NCBI GenBank assembly: GCA_013180625.2
Contig: SNVD02010013.1
Location: 352,406-416,405, forward strand
DNA: 64,000 nt
DNA from: Boswellia sacra
Lineage: Eukaryota; Streptophyta; Magnoliopsida; Sapindales; Burseraceae
Direction: 5' to 3'
The notes under the pieces were generated by a model. It was not told the DNA's origin, searched no databases, and worked only from the letters and a program-made list of their open reading frames with translations. A program made the translations under genes and the position numbers. Shown here piece after piece: positions 45,871 to 57,200 of the stretch; the stretch's first letter is position 1; the number at the start of each line of letters is the position of its first letter.

Positions 45871-47091
45871 TTTACCCTTCGAACTAACTAACTATGAATC
45901 TTCTTCTTTTTTCAAGTCCTTCAAGGTAGACTTTAAATTTCTTCTTCAAAATTCCATTTATAGGGTAGACTTCAAATGCCATCTTCATGGCGAAACAAAA
46001 GAGATGCCTTTTTAAGATGGACACCTTCTTCATGGTAGATGCCTTCTTCAAGAGAGATTCCTTCTTCAAGGTGAATACTTTCTTCGGGGGAGTTTCTTTT
46101 TCAAAGTAGATGCCTTCTTTGAAGAAGATGCCTTCTTCGAGGGAGATTCCTTCTTCAAGGTGGATAACTTATTTAAGGTGGATTCTTTCTTCAATATATA
46201 TGCCTTTTTCGAGGTAGATTGTTTATCCAAGGTAAACATCATTTTTCAAATGAGATGCCCTCTTTATGGTAATTACTTTTGCACAACATATGATTTAAGA
46301 GAAATCTCATAGAGATGAAATGACCTTTACACATCGTGCTGGTTGATAGGAGTCTTATCGAGGCTGAGCTGCTTGATTCATATGACTTGCACATTGTACT
46401 GAATTTAGAAGCCTAATCCAGGTGACTTGCAAATCATGCTACTTCCATTGGTTCTCATTGAGACTGAATTGCCTTATCCGAGCGACTTGCACATCATGCT
46501 ACTTCTATTGGTTCTCATCAAGATTGAATTGCCTTATCCAGGTGACGTGCACATCATGTTACTTCAATTGGTTCTCATCAAGACTGAATAGCCTATCATG
46601 TTGCTTCTGCTGGGTCTCATTTAGACTAAGTTACACATCATGCTGCTTCTATTGGGTCTCACTGATACTGAGTTGCACATCGTGCTATTTCTATTCTATC
46701 TTCTCAAGATTGACTTGCATATCGTTCTGATTCTATTAGATCTCATCGAGAATGACTTGTACATCACGCTACTACTACTACATCTCCTTGAGGTGTTAAG
46801 CCCATTTCTTTTACGGTTACCCCCAATATTCCATATGACATTATAATTCTACTCGATTGCTTATGGATTGTATACCATTCTGAATTGTGCTTCCTACAAG
46901 AAAATATTTTATGTTTCATGTATGCATGATGTCTATCTTGATTATCTTTTCTGACTATAAGTTTCTTGCTTGGATTAGACAAGTCATCAAGAAAATGCTC
47001 ATTTGGAATAAGGGAGCAAATGTCTTCAGGCTCAAGTTGCTGCTCCTTGATATTGATAATAATGATGATGACGAGTGAAGACTATCATCAT
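45871..47091 (-). other. Spacer of the Tat element with two minisatellites
   Basis: No gene was seen. 45905-46240 repeats motifs like CCTTCTTCAAGGTAGAT every 20-25 bp. 46360-46795 repeats CTTGCACATCATGCTACTTC-type units of about 50-70 bp. The long plus-strand frame at 46422-46730 is only a translation of this repeat. Confidence 0.7.
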
Positions 47092-47154
47092 TAGATATTC
47101 TTTTTCTGTTCTACTTCACTTCACACCTTCCAATAGCTCTTCTCATAATTCAAT

Positions 47155-47760
47155 ATGTCTGAGGTTTTTTCCAAGACTCTCCAGCCTTTATTGAGGCTTC
47201 TAAAGGATGACAATTGGAAGCAGCTTGAATCCAGTGGTCTTTACAATCTGAAAGTCCTTCAATATGTAAAGCTTAACATCTCCTTTCTTAAGGATTACAC
47301 GACCTTCTGGGAGTCTCATGATCTTGTCTTTTGCTTCAATTGTTAAGAGCTTTACCCTTTTATGAGGAGTTCTTCCCCATATTCATTTCTCATTCATTCA
47401 ATTCTAACACCATCGATGTCTTGCCAACTTTTTGACTCTTTAATTTTTACCATGAGAATTTACACTAGAAATGGTAGAGTGACATTGTCTTTTATCATGT
47501 CCTTGCTTGAGATGATGGATAAGAACACATTCGATTGGCTTCGCCTTCTTCAGTTCTTCCTTTTTGCGTAGTTTCTATCGGTCTCTCTAGATGGTCTTGG
47601 TGACCTTTGTCTTGGGATTATCATTCCTCATGTAGGCCTAGGTTTCACAAATGTTCCTTTGATTTTGGCTGAGATAGTGATTGGACTAGATTGTGTCAGG
47701 ATGGATCCGAGTCAAAGATTTGATGATAGTTTTCTACTTCTTCAAGAATTTTTCTTTTTA
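47155..47760 (+). pseudogene. Antisense ORF of the Tat element, plant-mobile-domain-like (degenerate)
   Basis: One plus-strand frame from the ATG at 47155 runs about 200 codons with only two stops inside (TAA at 47344, TAG at 47569). It contains LLKDDNWKQLESSGLYNLKV, FLKDYTTFWESHDLVFCFNC, RNGRVTLSFIMSLLEMMDKN and a late block VPLILAEIVIGLDCVRMDPS then FLLLQEFFF. The block order resembles plant mobile domain/DUF7745-type proteins (L-A-E-T... G-S-P-L-L-L-Q-x-W). Tat elements such as maize Grande are known to carry antisense ORFs between pol and the 3' LTR, and this one lies exactly there on the opposite strand. The family match is by pattern and uncertain. Confidence 0.55.
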
Positions 47761-47764
47761 ATCC

Positions 47765-48060
47765 TAAATTTTGCCTAAGCTGCTCTTTCAAGTTTTTGAC
47801 TTAACAGATTCAATCATTTTTCATGCTCTAATTTTTGCCTAAGTCGCCCTCTTCGAGTTTTCGACTTAGTGAGCTTGCCTTAACTATTGCCTAAGCCGCC
47901 CTTTCCGGGTTTTCAACTCAGCGAGTTTTTTCTTCCTTTCTTTCAAGCCCTAACTTTTGCCTAAGCTATATTTTCGGGTTTTTAGCTTAGCAAGCTTGCC
48001 TTAATTTTTGCCTAAGCCACTTTTTTAGGTTTTCGACGTAGCGGGTTTTTTTTTCTTATC
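47765..48060. repeat. Tandem repeat of about 65-80 bp in the Tat spacer
   Basis: Four units with TTTTGCCTAAGCCGCC-like starts, a GGGTTTTCGACTTAGCGAG-like middle and AGCTTGCCTTAA joints. Confidence 0.85.
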
Positions 48061-49225
48061 TTTCTTTGTTTCTTTTTCTCAAATTTAGTTACAAGAGAGA
48101 TTATCTATTTTAGCACCATTTCTCACACTTCCTTCAAGATGATTGAAATAATATCTGCCATGATTTTCAAAATGATTCGGGCAATTCTTTGCCCCTTATT
48201 TCATTTCTTACTCAAGATGATTGGACAACCCTTTGTCCCTTACTTTTTTTCACTTCTTAAGATCGATAGGTAATTTCCCCTGTATGAAGAGTTTAGTATC
48301 ATCTTCAGTAATTTCTTCATCCAACTTCAAAGACATTATTCCTCTTTCTTTGTAGACATCTGTAGAGTTCCAAAAAAAATATGTATGTTTATATGTTACA
48401 AAATTTAGAAACATTGCCTAAGGGTATTTGAGTAATTTTATTTAAATTTGATGGGCTTTAGGCCATGAAGTAGTTGTAAAACCATGTTTAAATATATAAG
48501 AATTGGGTTGGATTATAGTTGTAGGCTTGTGTTAGAATTTGGTAAGGATTAAATGGGTTTGGTAAAATAAGTGGACTTAGGCCCACGAAATTAAGGCATT
48601 ATATATATAAGAGAGACATGAGGGTTCCAGAAGGGGGTTTTTCTTCCATTTTACGAGAGAAGAGGAGAGTCTTACGGTTACAGAGAAAAAGAGAAGAAGG
48701 AGAAGAAGAAAAAGAGAAGGAAGAAAAAGAGAGGAAAAGAAGGGAAAATTCAAAGAAGTGTATAAGATTGGAAACCAGGTAGGGATTTTCTAACACTATA
48801 CTTAAATCGTGTTATTTATTTTTGTTATTCTTAATTGACATGGGTTGCAATACATGTGATTTATGGTTAAATTGATTGCTGGTTGCTTGGATGATGAGTT
48901 ACTTGTGAAATTATGTGCCTATGAAGTGAAGTAGAGGTTGTTCTTGACGGAAGTTATAGTTCATGTGACTATTCTATGTTCTTTGAGCTGCTGCAGTTTT
49001 CTGGATTACGATTTGTACAATTTTTCTTTTGTTTAGGAAAATAGACATATAAGCTTTAAATAGCCACTGATTTCATTTAATTTGGAGTTATAATAAAATT
49101 TTGGTGAACTTTTGAAGTTGGAGGTCAAAATCTGGAACTGATAGTGTTTAACCAACATAATAGAACAGGTTCACAACTTTGTATATATTGAAACTGATAT
49201 TTAATCTAACACAACTTGACACTTG

Positions 49226-49660
49226 CATGTCGAATTTCGATTATGAATGTGTCGAGTCTCGGTTATGGAAGTGTCAAGTGTTTGGTGCCAAGTGGACAGT
49301 GTTGTGTGTTGTATGCGCGACTCAACATATAGGCTATGGAAGTGTCAAGTGTAACTAAATGTGTCGAGCATCAGTTATGAATGTGTCGAGTGTCAGTTAT
49401 GGAAGTGTCGAGTGTTTGGTGCCGAGTGTCGAGTGGACAGTGTCGCGTGTTGTATACGTGACTCGACATGTAGGCTATGGAAGTGTCAAGTGTCGATTAT
49501 GAATATGTCGAGTGTTGATTATGGAAGTGTCGAGTCTCTGGTGCCGAGTGTCGAGCAGACAGTGTCACATGTTGTATGCACGACTCGACATGTAGGTGTC
49601 AGTATCGAGTGCCTGGTGTCGAGCGTCGAGCGTCGAGCGGAATTACAGTGTCAAGTGTCA
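49226..49660. repeat. GTGTCGAGTG-rich tandem block in the solo LTR
   Basis: Three diverged units of about 125-145 bp, each with AGTTATGGAAGTGTCGAGTG-like segments, GTGTTGTATGCGCGACTC and a CTCGACATGTAGGC joint. The inner motif GTGTCGAGTG and its reverse CTCGACA recur many times. CpG-rich against its surroundings. Confidence 0.88.
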
Positions 49661-49775
49661 ACTGGGATTACAGAACCAACCCAACCCCTCCTGACAGGTC
49701 TGGATTTTTCATAAAAACTATATTGCCCTGAGACTTATTTTGGAAATTATATTGAAAGGTTTTTAGTTGTATGCA

Positions 49776-50150
49776 TTGGACCTTGGATGGGCTATTTTGA
49801 ATACGGATCCAAGGAGAATACGGATATGAAATTCTTAGTGTTGGACCTTAGATGGGCTGTCTTGCATATAGATCCAAGGGGAACACGAATATAAACTTGA
49901 TCTGTTGGACCTTGGATGGGTCATCTTGCATACGGATCCAAGGGGAATACGAATATAAACTTGATGTGTTAGACCTTGGATGGGCCGTCTTGCATGCAGA
50001 TCCAAGGCGAACACGAATATAAACTTGATGTGTTAGACCTTGGATAGGCCGTTTTGGATACAGATCCAAGGTGAACACAAATATAAACTTGAAATGTTAG
50101 ACTTTGGATGGGCCGTTTGGATACGGGTCTAAGGGAAACATTAGATGAAG
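49776..50150. repeat. 64-bp tandem repeat, nearly six units
   Basis: Units start at 49776, 49841, 49905, 49969, 50033 and 50097, with spacings of 65, 64, 64, 64 and 64. Each starts TTGGACCTTGGATGGGC-like and holds GATCCAAGGGGAA and AATATAAACTTGA. The last unit is partial. Confidence 0.95.
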
Positions 50151-50677
50151 GATTTTGATTGTTAAGTGAATAAGTGATACCTTGATGTGTGAATGAGAAT
50201 GATTGCTTGATTTATTATAATGGGTTGTGTGACTATGTAATTGAGTACCGGTTTGAATACTTGTGATTTAGCATAATGTTAGAATCTTTCCTATTAGGCT
50301 TTATGCTCACCCTCTTCCTCCATAGGTACACAAAAAGATATTTGTACTAGTGGTGTTCCAGAGCTTTCCTAGGCAGTCTGGATGTTTACATGCATGCGAT
50401 GGTTTTGGAAAAGGTTTTGACTAGCCTAAATTGTGATAGGAAATTTTATTATGTGATTCTCAACCTATATTCTAAGTGTGGTCATTAGTGTATGTAAAGT
50501 TTATCTTGAACAACTAGCCAACTATTGTAATCGATTCATGTGATATGTATAAATATATGTATGAATTGGAAAATGATTTTAAAAAAAAGGTGAGATATTG
50601 ATGATGTTTTTTTATTATTTTCTTAATCAAGCACCCTTAAAGTCTCTAAATAAGAGATTTTAGGGCGTGACAACATC

Positions 50678-52019
50678 CGTGTTAGAAAAAATGGCTAAAT
50701 TTTTTCATAGGTCGTGCTTCTTCACCGTTGGTGCCAAAGTTGCTTCTTTGATACCCTTGATGGAGACTGTTAACAAATTTTCTTCTTTTTGGCATGTCTT
50801 CAATAAACCCAATATCCTCCAATAATAGGTTGAAATGCTAAATGTGAGTTATGTATCGATTTGATTTACATTCAAGTTCCTCAAGGATTTCTCAAATTCA
50901 ATTGCTCAATGGCAATGCATTGATATCGTGATTGTTCACAATTTCGACTTTAAGCCAGAATTATTTCATTCGAGATTCTTCATGTGTGTATGTGTAACCA
51001 ATCATACTTCACTTGTTAAGACTCGGATAGCTTTATGCAAATAAAAACTAGTGATCAATCTCTAAAAATAGAAAGACTACCATAAGCCCGCTTTTCACAG
51101 CACTCTCCACTAATGTAGGCTCATCACAACATGAAGGAACATTAAGGCTTTATTAAGCTTGTAATGATGGGCTAGGGTCAAGGTGTGACAAAGGAGGCTA
51201 TAAGTTTATCTCACCCATAATCATACAACCACTCTAGGTTTTAATTGAGAGCATCAATTTCTTCCATTTATACCCTCAAACTTTGAGATTTCACCCACCA
51301 TGTTTTCTTTGCTTTTGATTTTGAGTGGCTGTACCCCTACACTTTATGCGCAATAGGACTAGCACTCTTTTTTCTTTTTCTTTCTTTTCTTTTTTTTCGT
51401 CTTCTCTCTCTTTCTTTTTATTTTTCTCTTTTCTTTTCTTTGTTTTGTTCTTTTTTTTGGAGCTCAAAATTGTACAAAAACTTGTCGAGTTTTTTACATT
51501 CCCTCATAAGCATGGTTCTCAATGCTCTTTTCTAGAATGTTCATATATTATAAGTGAAGAGTACTATGTAAGGAAAATTTTTCTAGTGTTAGGATAAATT
51601 TTGTGGTTACACAAAGAAAAGGCTTGATTAGGCTCAATAGGGGACACTAGTGGCGATGAAGTAAGTGTAGGTGGGCTTGAAAGCTTAATCGATGCAAAGA
51701 AAGCCTAAATCACTTCCTTTACATTGTGAAGCCAAGGATTTTGCCTCGATTGGTGATCAAACAGGTTCTAGAGTCTTATGAGATCTCAACACCAAGCTTT
51801 ATTCATACAAAGTTTCTTTAAAAAATATAAAGTTCCATATTCATGGCTATTATGCTCAAATGCTTAAAGAATCAGAATGAAACTCATCTAACAAAAAGAG
51901 TCAAGCATGCAAATAGCACAATCTCATGTATTACCAGAAATCTATTTCCAATGTGTATCATGACTTTATTAATGATCATCAAAAGAACACACAACTCACA
52001 AACATAACATTCTTAAAAC
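50678..52019 (-). other. No gene seen; Tat spacer after gag
   Basis: No protease or reverse transcriptase motif was found in any frame of the minus strand. A C/T-rich run (51366-51460) makes a meaningless plus-strand open frame. Confidence 0.55.
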
Positions 52020-53210
52020 ATCATTATTCTTTCTTTGGATCAGGAATTCTTCCATTATCAATCAGGTCTTATATCTCATGTGAAAGGTGATGGCATTTGT
52101 TGGTGACATGGCCAGTTTGTTGGTGAAAATCACAATATTCATGATGCTTATGGTTAGCTGGTCATGGGTTTTATGGAAGCTTTGTTGTCAACGAGAATAA
52201 TAGAAATTGGGCAAAGAGCTCCTCAAATACTTTGGATAAGGGTCATACCAATTCACTAAACTTTCTTGGTTGATGCTCTTCTACATCCTTGTCATCTAAC
52301 CCATTAGTTTGGTCATACTGCCCTTGATTTCTTCTAGGGTAGTTATTATTGTTTCTTTTCTGCTCGGCCTCCAAATCTTCTATTTCGATGCCTGAATCAT
52401 ACAAGTCTTCAAATATTTTGATTAGAAAGCTTGCAAGTCTATCATTGATGAAGGCATAGGCTCCATTAATCACCACGCGAACCTAGTCCTTCTCTGCAGG
52501 CTTGGTGGTCATCTTGGCAGCCTTGGCCTTCCAACGAACTAAATATGCTAAAAAAGTCTCGTTGGGCTTTTGGTTCGTCATCTCCAAATCTCTCGAGTTT
52601 ACTGTCAGTTAGGTATTATGGCGGTACTACTCTACAAATTGTTGGGAAAGCTCCTTCCAATCTTCTCAAACTCTCTCTGTAAGGTCATGATACCATGCTA
52701 CCATATCGTCTTCTAAGGATAGCATAAAATGTTTCAATATGTGCTCTTTCGTGAAAGCAGTACTAGCCATGATGGCTACATACTACCTCAAATGTGTCTT
52801 GGGATTCCCCTCTATATTGAATTTGGGCAAGTCTAGTAAACGAAACTTTGATGGTAAATCATTGTCTCCAATGAGTAAGATGTCATCTAGGTCTTTGACA
52901 CCTTTTAGCCCTTTCTTCTTCAAGAGGATTGGACTTTTCTCATGTCTTTGGCCAACTACTTGACCGATTTGGGTTCTCCTCGATTGATTGGGCTTTTGTC
53001 CCAATCTCTACCTTGGCTAGTCTCACATTCATCATCACCATTACCCTCGGGTGGCAACTGATTCATGCAGTTGGGCCTATTTTAAAGTGCTTCATTGAGT
53101 TGGGCCACTTGTTGTTGGAGTTTGGTTATATCAGCTTTCAATTAGGTCATTTTAGCATTGTTGTTGTTTTTATATACGGCTATTTCATTAATTATTTCTT
53201 ATTGCCTTAT
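52020..53210 (-). pseudogene. Tat-lineage Gypsy gag
   Basis: Minus-strand frames read ADITKLQQQVAQLNEAL (about 53090-53140), KFRLLDLPKFNIEGNPKTHL (about 52785-52850), HILKHFMLSLEDDMVAWYHD (about 52690-52750), VRWKAKAAKMTTKPAEKD (about 52490-52545), NGAYAFINDRLASF, and a Tat-type zinc finger CDFHQQTGHVTNKC (about 52095-52140) followed by IDNGRIPDPKKE. This is the usual Tat gag order. Many stops and shifts break it. Confidence 0.85.
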
Positions 53211-53974
53211 CAATGACCACCTCGTCTAACCGAAGCTATTATGGCTACAAAACAAAGGTGTTAATGCCATGCATGCATGATATGATACATGCTTATACAA
53301 AGGTATAGACATACTTTAAGCCTTCCAACTTTATTTCTCCCACACACGTGAGGTCAAGTCTCTTTTCCTAGGATTTTTGGCTTCATTCCCAATACATCAT
53401 CATGGGATATGGGAATGCGAGATTCACACTTCTAATTCTAACATTCATGTCAATGTTGGATTCTTCAAGATTATCATAACATGGTTTTCTAAACATCATA
53501 ATAACCTTAACTCATGGCACATCTCCTCATTTTATTCTTATGAGTGACTTGACATGAGGCATTCATTTGTGGTTCCATGAGGTTTTAATTTAATGTTATT
53601 CTAATCATGGAGAATTTATATCTATATACATGCAGTTCAATATGGGTTTTGGATATTTATCCTATTGAAAATTTATATAGTCATCTATATGGGCTTGAGT
53701 CTCAAGTGTCTAATTATCAGGGCTCCTTCGAGTGAGAGATACTCTCTTGGGCCAGTCTTTTTTTATACCAAGTTAATAGTACATGCTCAAAAGTGGTGAC
53801 ACCAACATGAGTTGTCTAGGGGTTGAATGGAGCCAAAGACTTCTTATGCCAACGTCACACGGCTAGTATAGGCAAATCATGCTCATTATATGCAAAATTA
53901 TAGTGATGCAAGGACTTCTTATATCAACACAAGGTACTAGAATTTTGTACTCCCATCGGAATCAACTTCTCTTA
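53211..53974 (-). other. Leader of the Tat element between primer site and gag
   Basis: No gene was seen. Untranslated leader of the minus-strand Tat copy. Confidence 0.6.
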
Positions 53975-53992
53975 TCCCTAGTGGAGTTGCCA
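53975..53992 (-). other. Tat-type primer-binding site region
   Basis: On the minus strand TGGCAACTCCACTAGGGA follows the LTR end directly. Plant Tat elements commonly have TGGCGACTCCACTGGGGA-like sequence here. Confidence 0.75.
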
Positions 53993-53993
53993 T

Positions 53994-55955
53994 TGTGAAT
54001 GAAACTTTCATCCTGCTAGAGTGCTTGCGACCACGATACTGTGTCAAAGCCTCTTTTGAGACTTAAGGGAACACAAACCAGCCATGGACACATCTAGAGA
54101 AGGGAGTCGCCACCCAATTATTCAATTGGGAATGAATGGGAGGCAATCTGATCTCTCGCTTTGGAACATAAACTATCCTCATTCTTTCAGAGACGGGTTC
54201 ACAAAGTTAGGTATGAGTCATTCGACCCGCCTAGATATAAATTCGGCCTCTATTAAGGAAATACTAAATAAAAATAGCTCATGTTGTTACTTAGTCCGCT
54301 TAAGTGGTTTATTTTATGCACATATTCCATTTATATCTTCTTTAAAATATGTAAGGTGATTATTCAATCAATAGCGATTATATAAACATCCATAGAAAGA
54401 GGGAGGAGAGTAGATTATATTGTCTTCAAAGATGGGGGAAGGGAATCTTTGTTCTTCAACAATAAAATAAATTCTATTTCTAACACTTCATATTTTCATT
54501 CATTCATTCATACGAATTATAGCATAGTCATGTAAATTATATCTTCAATATAATCAATCAATGCGAGATTCGATAAATAAGGAATTCCTGACTATCATAT
54601 GTGAGTCGATTCCATGTTTATCAAACCTCTACATTCATATTCATACATACATCTATCATTCTTAGTGATAGTCTCTCACCATCAATACGAGTCCACCATC
54701 ACTTCATGGCATTATTCTAATCATCGTGTATCCATGGTACATTCATACATTTATAAATCAATTAAACAAATCCATAATCTAGAATCATGACGCTTCCACT
54801 TAGATTTGATAATTCTATCATGGCATTCTACGAATTGCTATTCTAACATAATTCAAATCAATTTATCAATAATCATGACATTTCTAGCATAAACATGGCA
54901 TTTCTAACCTAATCATGGTAACCATGGCATATTCTAGCCTAATTCAAGCAATCAACATCAATCATAACATTCAAGGGTAAAATGATAATTCTTACTTATT
55001 CTATGCTATTTTTTAGCATTCATCAAAGCAAATATAAGTCTTCCTTAGTATGATTCTAATCATGTGCTCTTAGGCATGATTCTAAGCATGTGCTCCTAAA
55101 CATGTTTCTAAGCATTCGAAAAGAAATTAAACTCCTAAGCATGCTTCTAATAAAGGAGAGATAGAGGACATACCTTGATGCACTTATGCATCTCGCAAAA
55201 CAAATAAGGTTTAGACAATTCATAAAAACTTAAACATGTTTCTAAGCATAAAAATAAATCCTAACAAGTTCATTCTAAGCATAAATAAACCTAAACATGC
55301 TTAATTCTAAGCAAAAAGAATAATAAGAGGGATAAGAGAACACCGCTCTCAAGACGTACCCTATTTGGGTTTAGAGTAATAGAAAATGTCTGAAAAATAT
55401 TAGACTAGAAAGGACTCATTGGAATTCTCACAAGTGTGTCCTCAAGAGAGAGAGAGAGACGATTCTAGATGTCTTAGGAAATGTGGCCAAGGTGTGCTTA
55501 TATAGGCTTTCCTTGGAGTGAAAATGTGGTAAAAAACCGATGTGATATTTGGATGAACAGTGCCTATGAATAGTACCCAGATGAACAGTAACAACCGACA
55601 GTTGAAAAGTGCCAGCCGAATGTTTGACCGATGGCGCTTCCTATTTTATAATTTTGTAATGTTGTCCTTTCAAACCTTTGTGTGTTCAATCGCTTATAAG
55701 TTTTTGAGTTCAACTCCAATTTGTCATCCGTAAATTTCTACGACAACTAGACATCTATACTTCACAACGATATATGACTCATTATCAGATTCCTTATGGA
55801 TTATTTTCTATGATTTTTAAAGTCATATATTAGTTTTTAAGACCTTTCACGAACTCCGTCTCACCTTTCCTATCATGGCCTCCGAGGGTGTTTTGGTTAT
55901 TTTTTTTGCTCGAGATTCATCTTCATTCTTTCATCGAGCCTCGAAAATTCAATGT
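53994..55955 (-). mobile_element. Tat 5' LTR (truncated at its outer end)
   Basis: Ends next to the primer site at 53994. It includes GAGTCGCCACCCAATTATTC (about 54105) and the segment 55430-55955 that matches the 3' LTR. At about 55956 it is cut off by plus-strand Tat pol sequence. Combining the two LTR pieces suggests a full LTR of about 3 kb. Confidence 0.72.
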
Positions 55956-56180
55956 CTAAAAGGAGATAGAAGCAGATCTAGACAAGGTTAAGGCGATTAC
56001 AGAGATGCCATCGCCCAAGACTAAAAAAGAAGTTTGAGGGCTTCTTGGGAAGATTTAATATATCAATCGGTTCATTACCAAATTGACAACAATTTGTGCA
56101 TCGATCTTTAGGATTTTAAAGAAGGATCAACCGATGGAGTGGAATGATCAATGCCAAGAGGCATTTGAGAAGATTAAGAA
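55956..56180 (+). pseudogene. Tat reverse transcriptase, C-terminal part
   Basis: The frame starts in the middle of the domain (IEADLDKVKAITEMPSPKTK), followed by a TGA, GLLGKI, a TAA, YINRFITKLTTICASIFRIL and KKDQPMEWNDQCQEAFEKIK. The catalytic YVDD block is absent because the sequence begins at about 55956, right at the border with the inverted LTR. Confidence 0.85.
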
Positions 56181-56640
56181 GTACTTGCAGAATCTCCCAT
56201 TTTTGAGACCACCAAAACCCGACAAAAATTTGATTCTCTACTTGGGTCTCGAGGAGGAGGCCATTGGTGCTATGTTGGTATAAGAAGATAAGAATGGTGA
56301 AGAGCATGCCATATATTCTCTTAGCAAGAAGTTGCTATTGTACGAGACAAAGTATAGCTAAATAGAGAAAACATGCTTAGCCATGGTCTGGCTCTCAAAG
56401 AAGTTGAGATATTATTTTTGGTCTTATAAGATTAAGGTTGTCCAAAAGGAGGATTCAATGAAGTATCTTCATGAAGCACCATCATTAGTAGGGAAGCTAG
56501 CAAGATGGCTAATCCAGTTGTCAGAATTTGACATTGAGTATGTCACCAATAAGGTGGTAAAAGGAAGAGTAGTAGCAGAGTTTTTGACCGTGAATCTGAT
56601 CGATGGTAATAAGCCATGGGAGTTGGAATTCCCAGATGAA
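56181..56640 (+). pseudogene. Tat RNase H domain
   Basis: PDKNLILYLGLEEEAIGAML (about 56218-56277) followed by a TAA, EDKNGEEHAIYSLSKKLLLY, YETKYS, LAMVWLSKKLRYYFWSYKIK and GKLARWLIQLSEFDIEYV. These are blocks of the first RNase H of Gypsy pol. Confidence 0.85.
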
Positions 56641-57200
56641 CATCTGGGGATAATCTTGGTAGTAAGATGAAGGATATTCTTTCACAAAGCTGTCAATTGT
56701 AAGGGTGCTGGAATAGGAGTTATTCTAGTATCACCAACGGAAGAAGTCATTCCATTTGCTAAAAAGTTGGAGTTTAGGGTCACCAACAAAATGGCTGAAT
56801 ACAAAGCCTATGCCTTTGGTTTGGAAGTTGTGATTGTAATGGGCATTGATGAAATAGAGGTGTTGAAGATTTAAAACTAGTCATCTCTCAAGCCAATGAA
56901 AATTGGGATCTATAGGACGGAAGATTGAAATCGTGCCTTGAGCATATCAGAAGTTTGAGTAGGAAGTTCAAGTAGGGTACCCTTACCTATCTAGCCAGAA
57001 ATGAGAATCAGACGACTGACGTTTTGGCCTCTTTGGCATTAGTTTGGGTAATTACCCAAGAATTGTTGGTGACACCAATAGTGATATCACAAGCATGGGG
57101 TTCTTGTTATATATAATGGAGGCTGAAATGGATAAGAAGCCGTTGTTCAATGACTTAAAGATATATCTAGAAGAGAGGATTTTTCCAGATGAGACTACCA
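56641..57200 (+). pseudogene. Second (archaeal-type) RNase H domain
   Basis: GAGIGVILVSPTEEVIPFAK (about 56703-56762), TNKMAEYKAYAFGLEVVIVM, then EIEVLKI and, after frame changes, ARNENQ with DVLASLAL-like sequence. This is the extra RNase H that plant Tat elements carry between the usual RNase H and integrase, which assigns the lineage. The first acidic residue region is altered (FHKAVNCKG where FDG-type sequence is usual). Confidence 0.8.

Larger units (their letters stand above)
48356..50677 (+). mobile_element. Solo LTR (48361-50672) with perfect ACATC duplications
   Basis: Begins TGTAGAGTTCC and ends TTTAGGGCGTGACA, flanked by ACATC at 48356-48360 and 50673-50677. Its 2,312 bp have no coding region. 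A TATA-like ATTATATATATAAG (48599-48612) followed by a leader-like GAGAGAAGAGGAGAG stretch suggests plus orientation. It contains two tandem-repeat blocks. It interrupts the minus-strand Tat element. Confidence 0.88.
44075..55955 (-). mobile_element. Tat-lineage Gypsy element with gag and antisense ORF but no pol
   Basis: Read on the minus strand, the order is truncated 5' LTR (55955-53994), primer site (53992-53975), gag (about 53210-52020), non-coding spacer, an ORF on the opposite strand (47155-47760), purine-rich tract (45870-45740) and truncated 3' LTR (45732-44075). LTR identity comes from the match of 44075-44580 to 55430-55955. No protease, reverse transcriptase or integrase could be found between gag and the 3' LTR, so it is either internally deleted or a gag-only non-autonomous element. 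A solo LTR (48361-50672) is inserted in it. Confidence 0.7.

Noticed and set aside
46422..46730. Plus-strand open frame with a recurring Cys-Tyr-Phe pattern
   Set aside because: It is the translation of a minisatellite in the Tat spacer; the periodic residues follow the DNA repeat, and no family is recognised.
49848..50078. Minus-strand open frame of 76 codons
   Set aside because: It lies within the 64-bp tandem repeat and repeats with it. It stays open only because the repeat has no stop in that frame.
49776..50150. Regular 64-bp repeats resembling repeat-spacer units
   Set aside because: The whole unit is conserved, not an alternation of constant repeat and variable spacer.
51325..51597. 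Phe/Ser-rich hydrophobic open frame resembling a membrane protein
   Set aside because: It is produced by a C/T-rich low-complexity run in retrotransposon spacer DNA.
54084..54359. Plus-strand open frame of 91 codons
   Set aside because: It lies inside the Tat 5' LTR, opposite to the direction of the element, and has no similarity.
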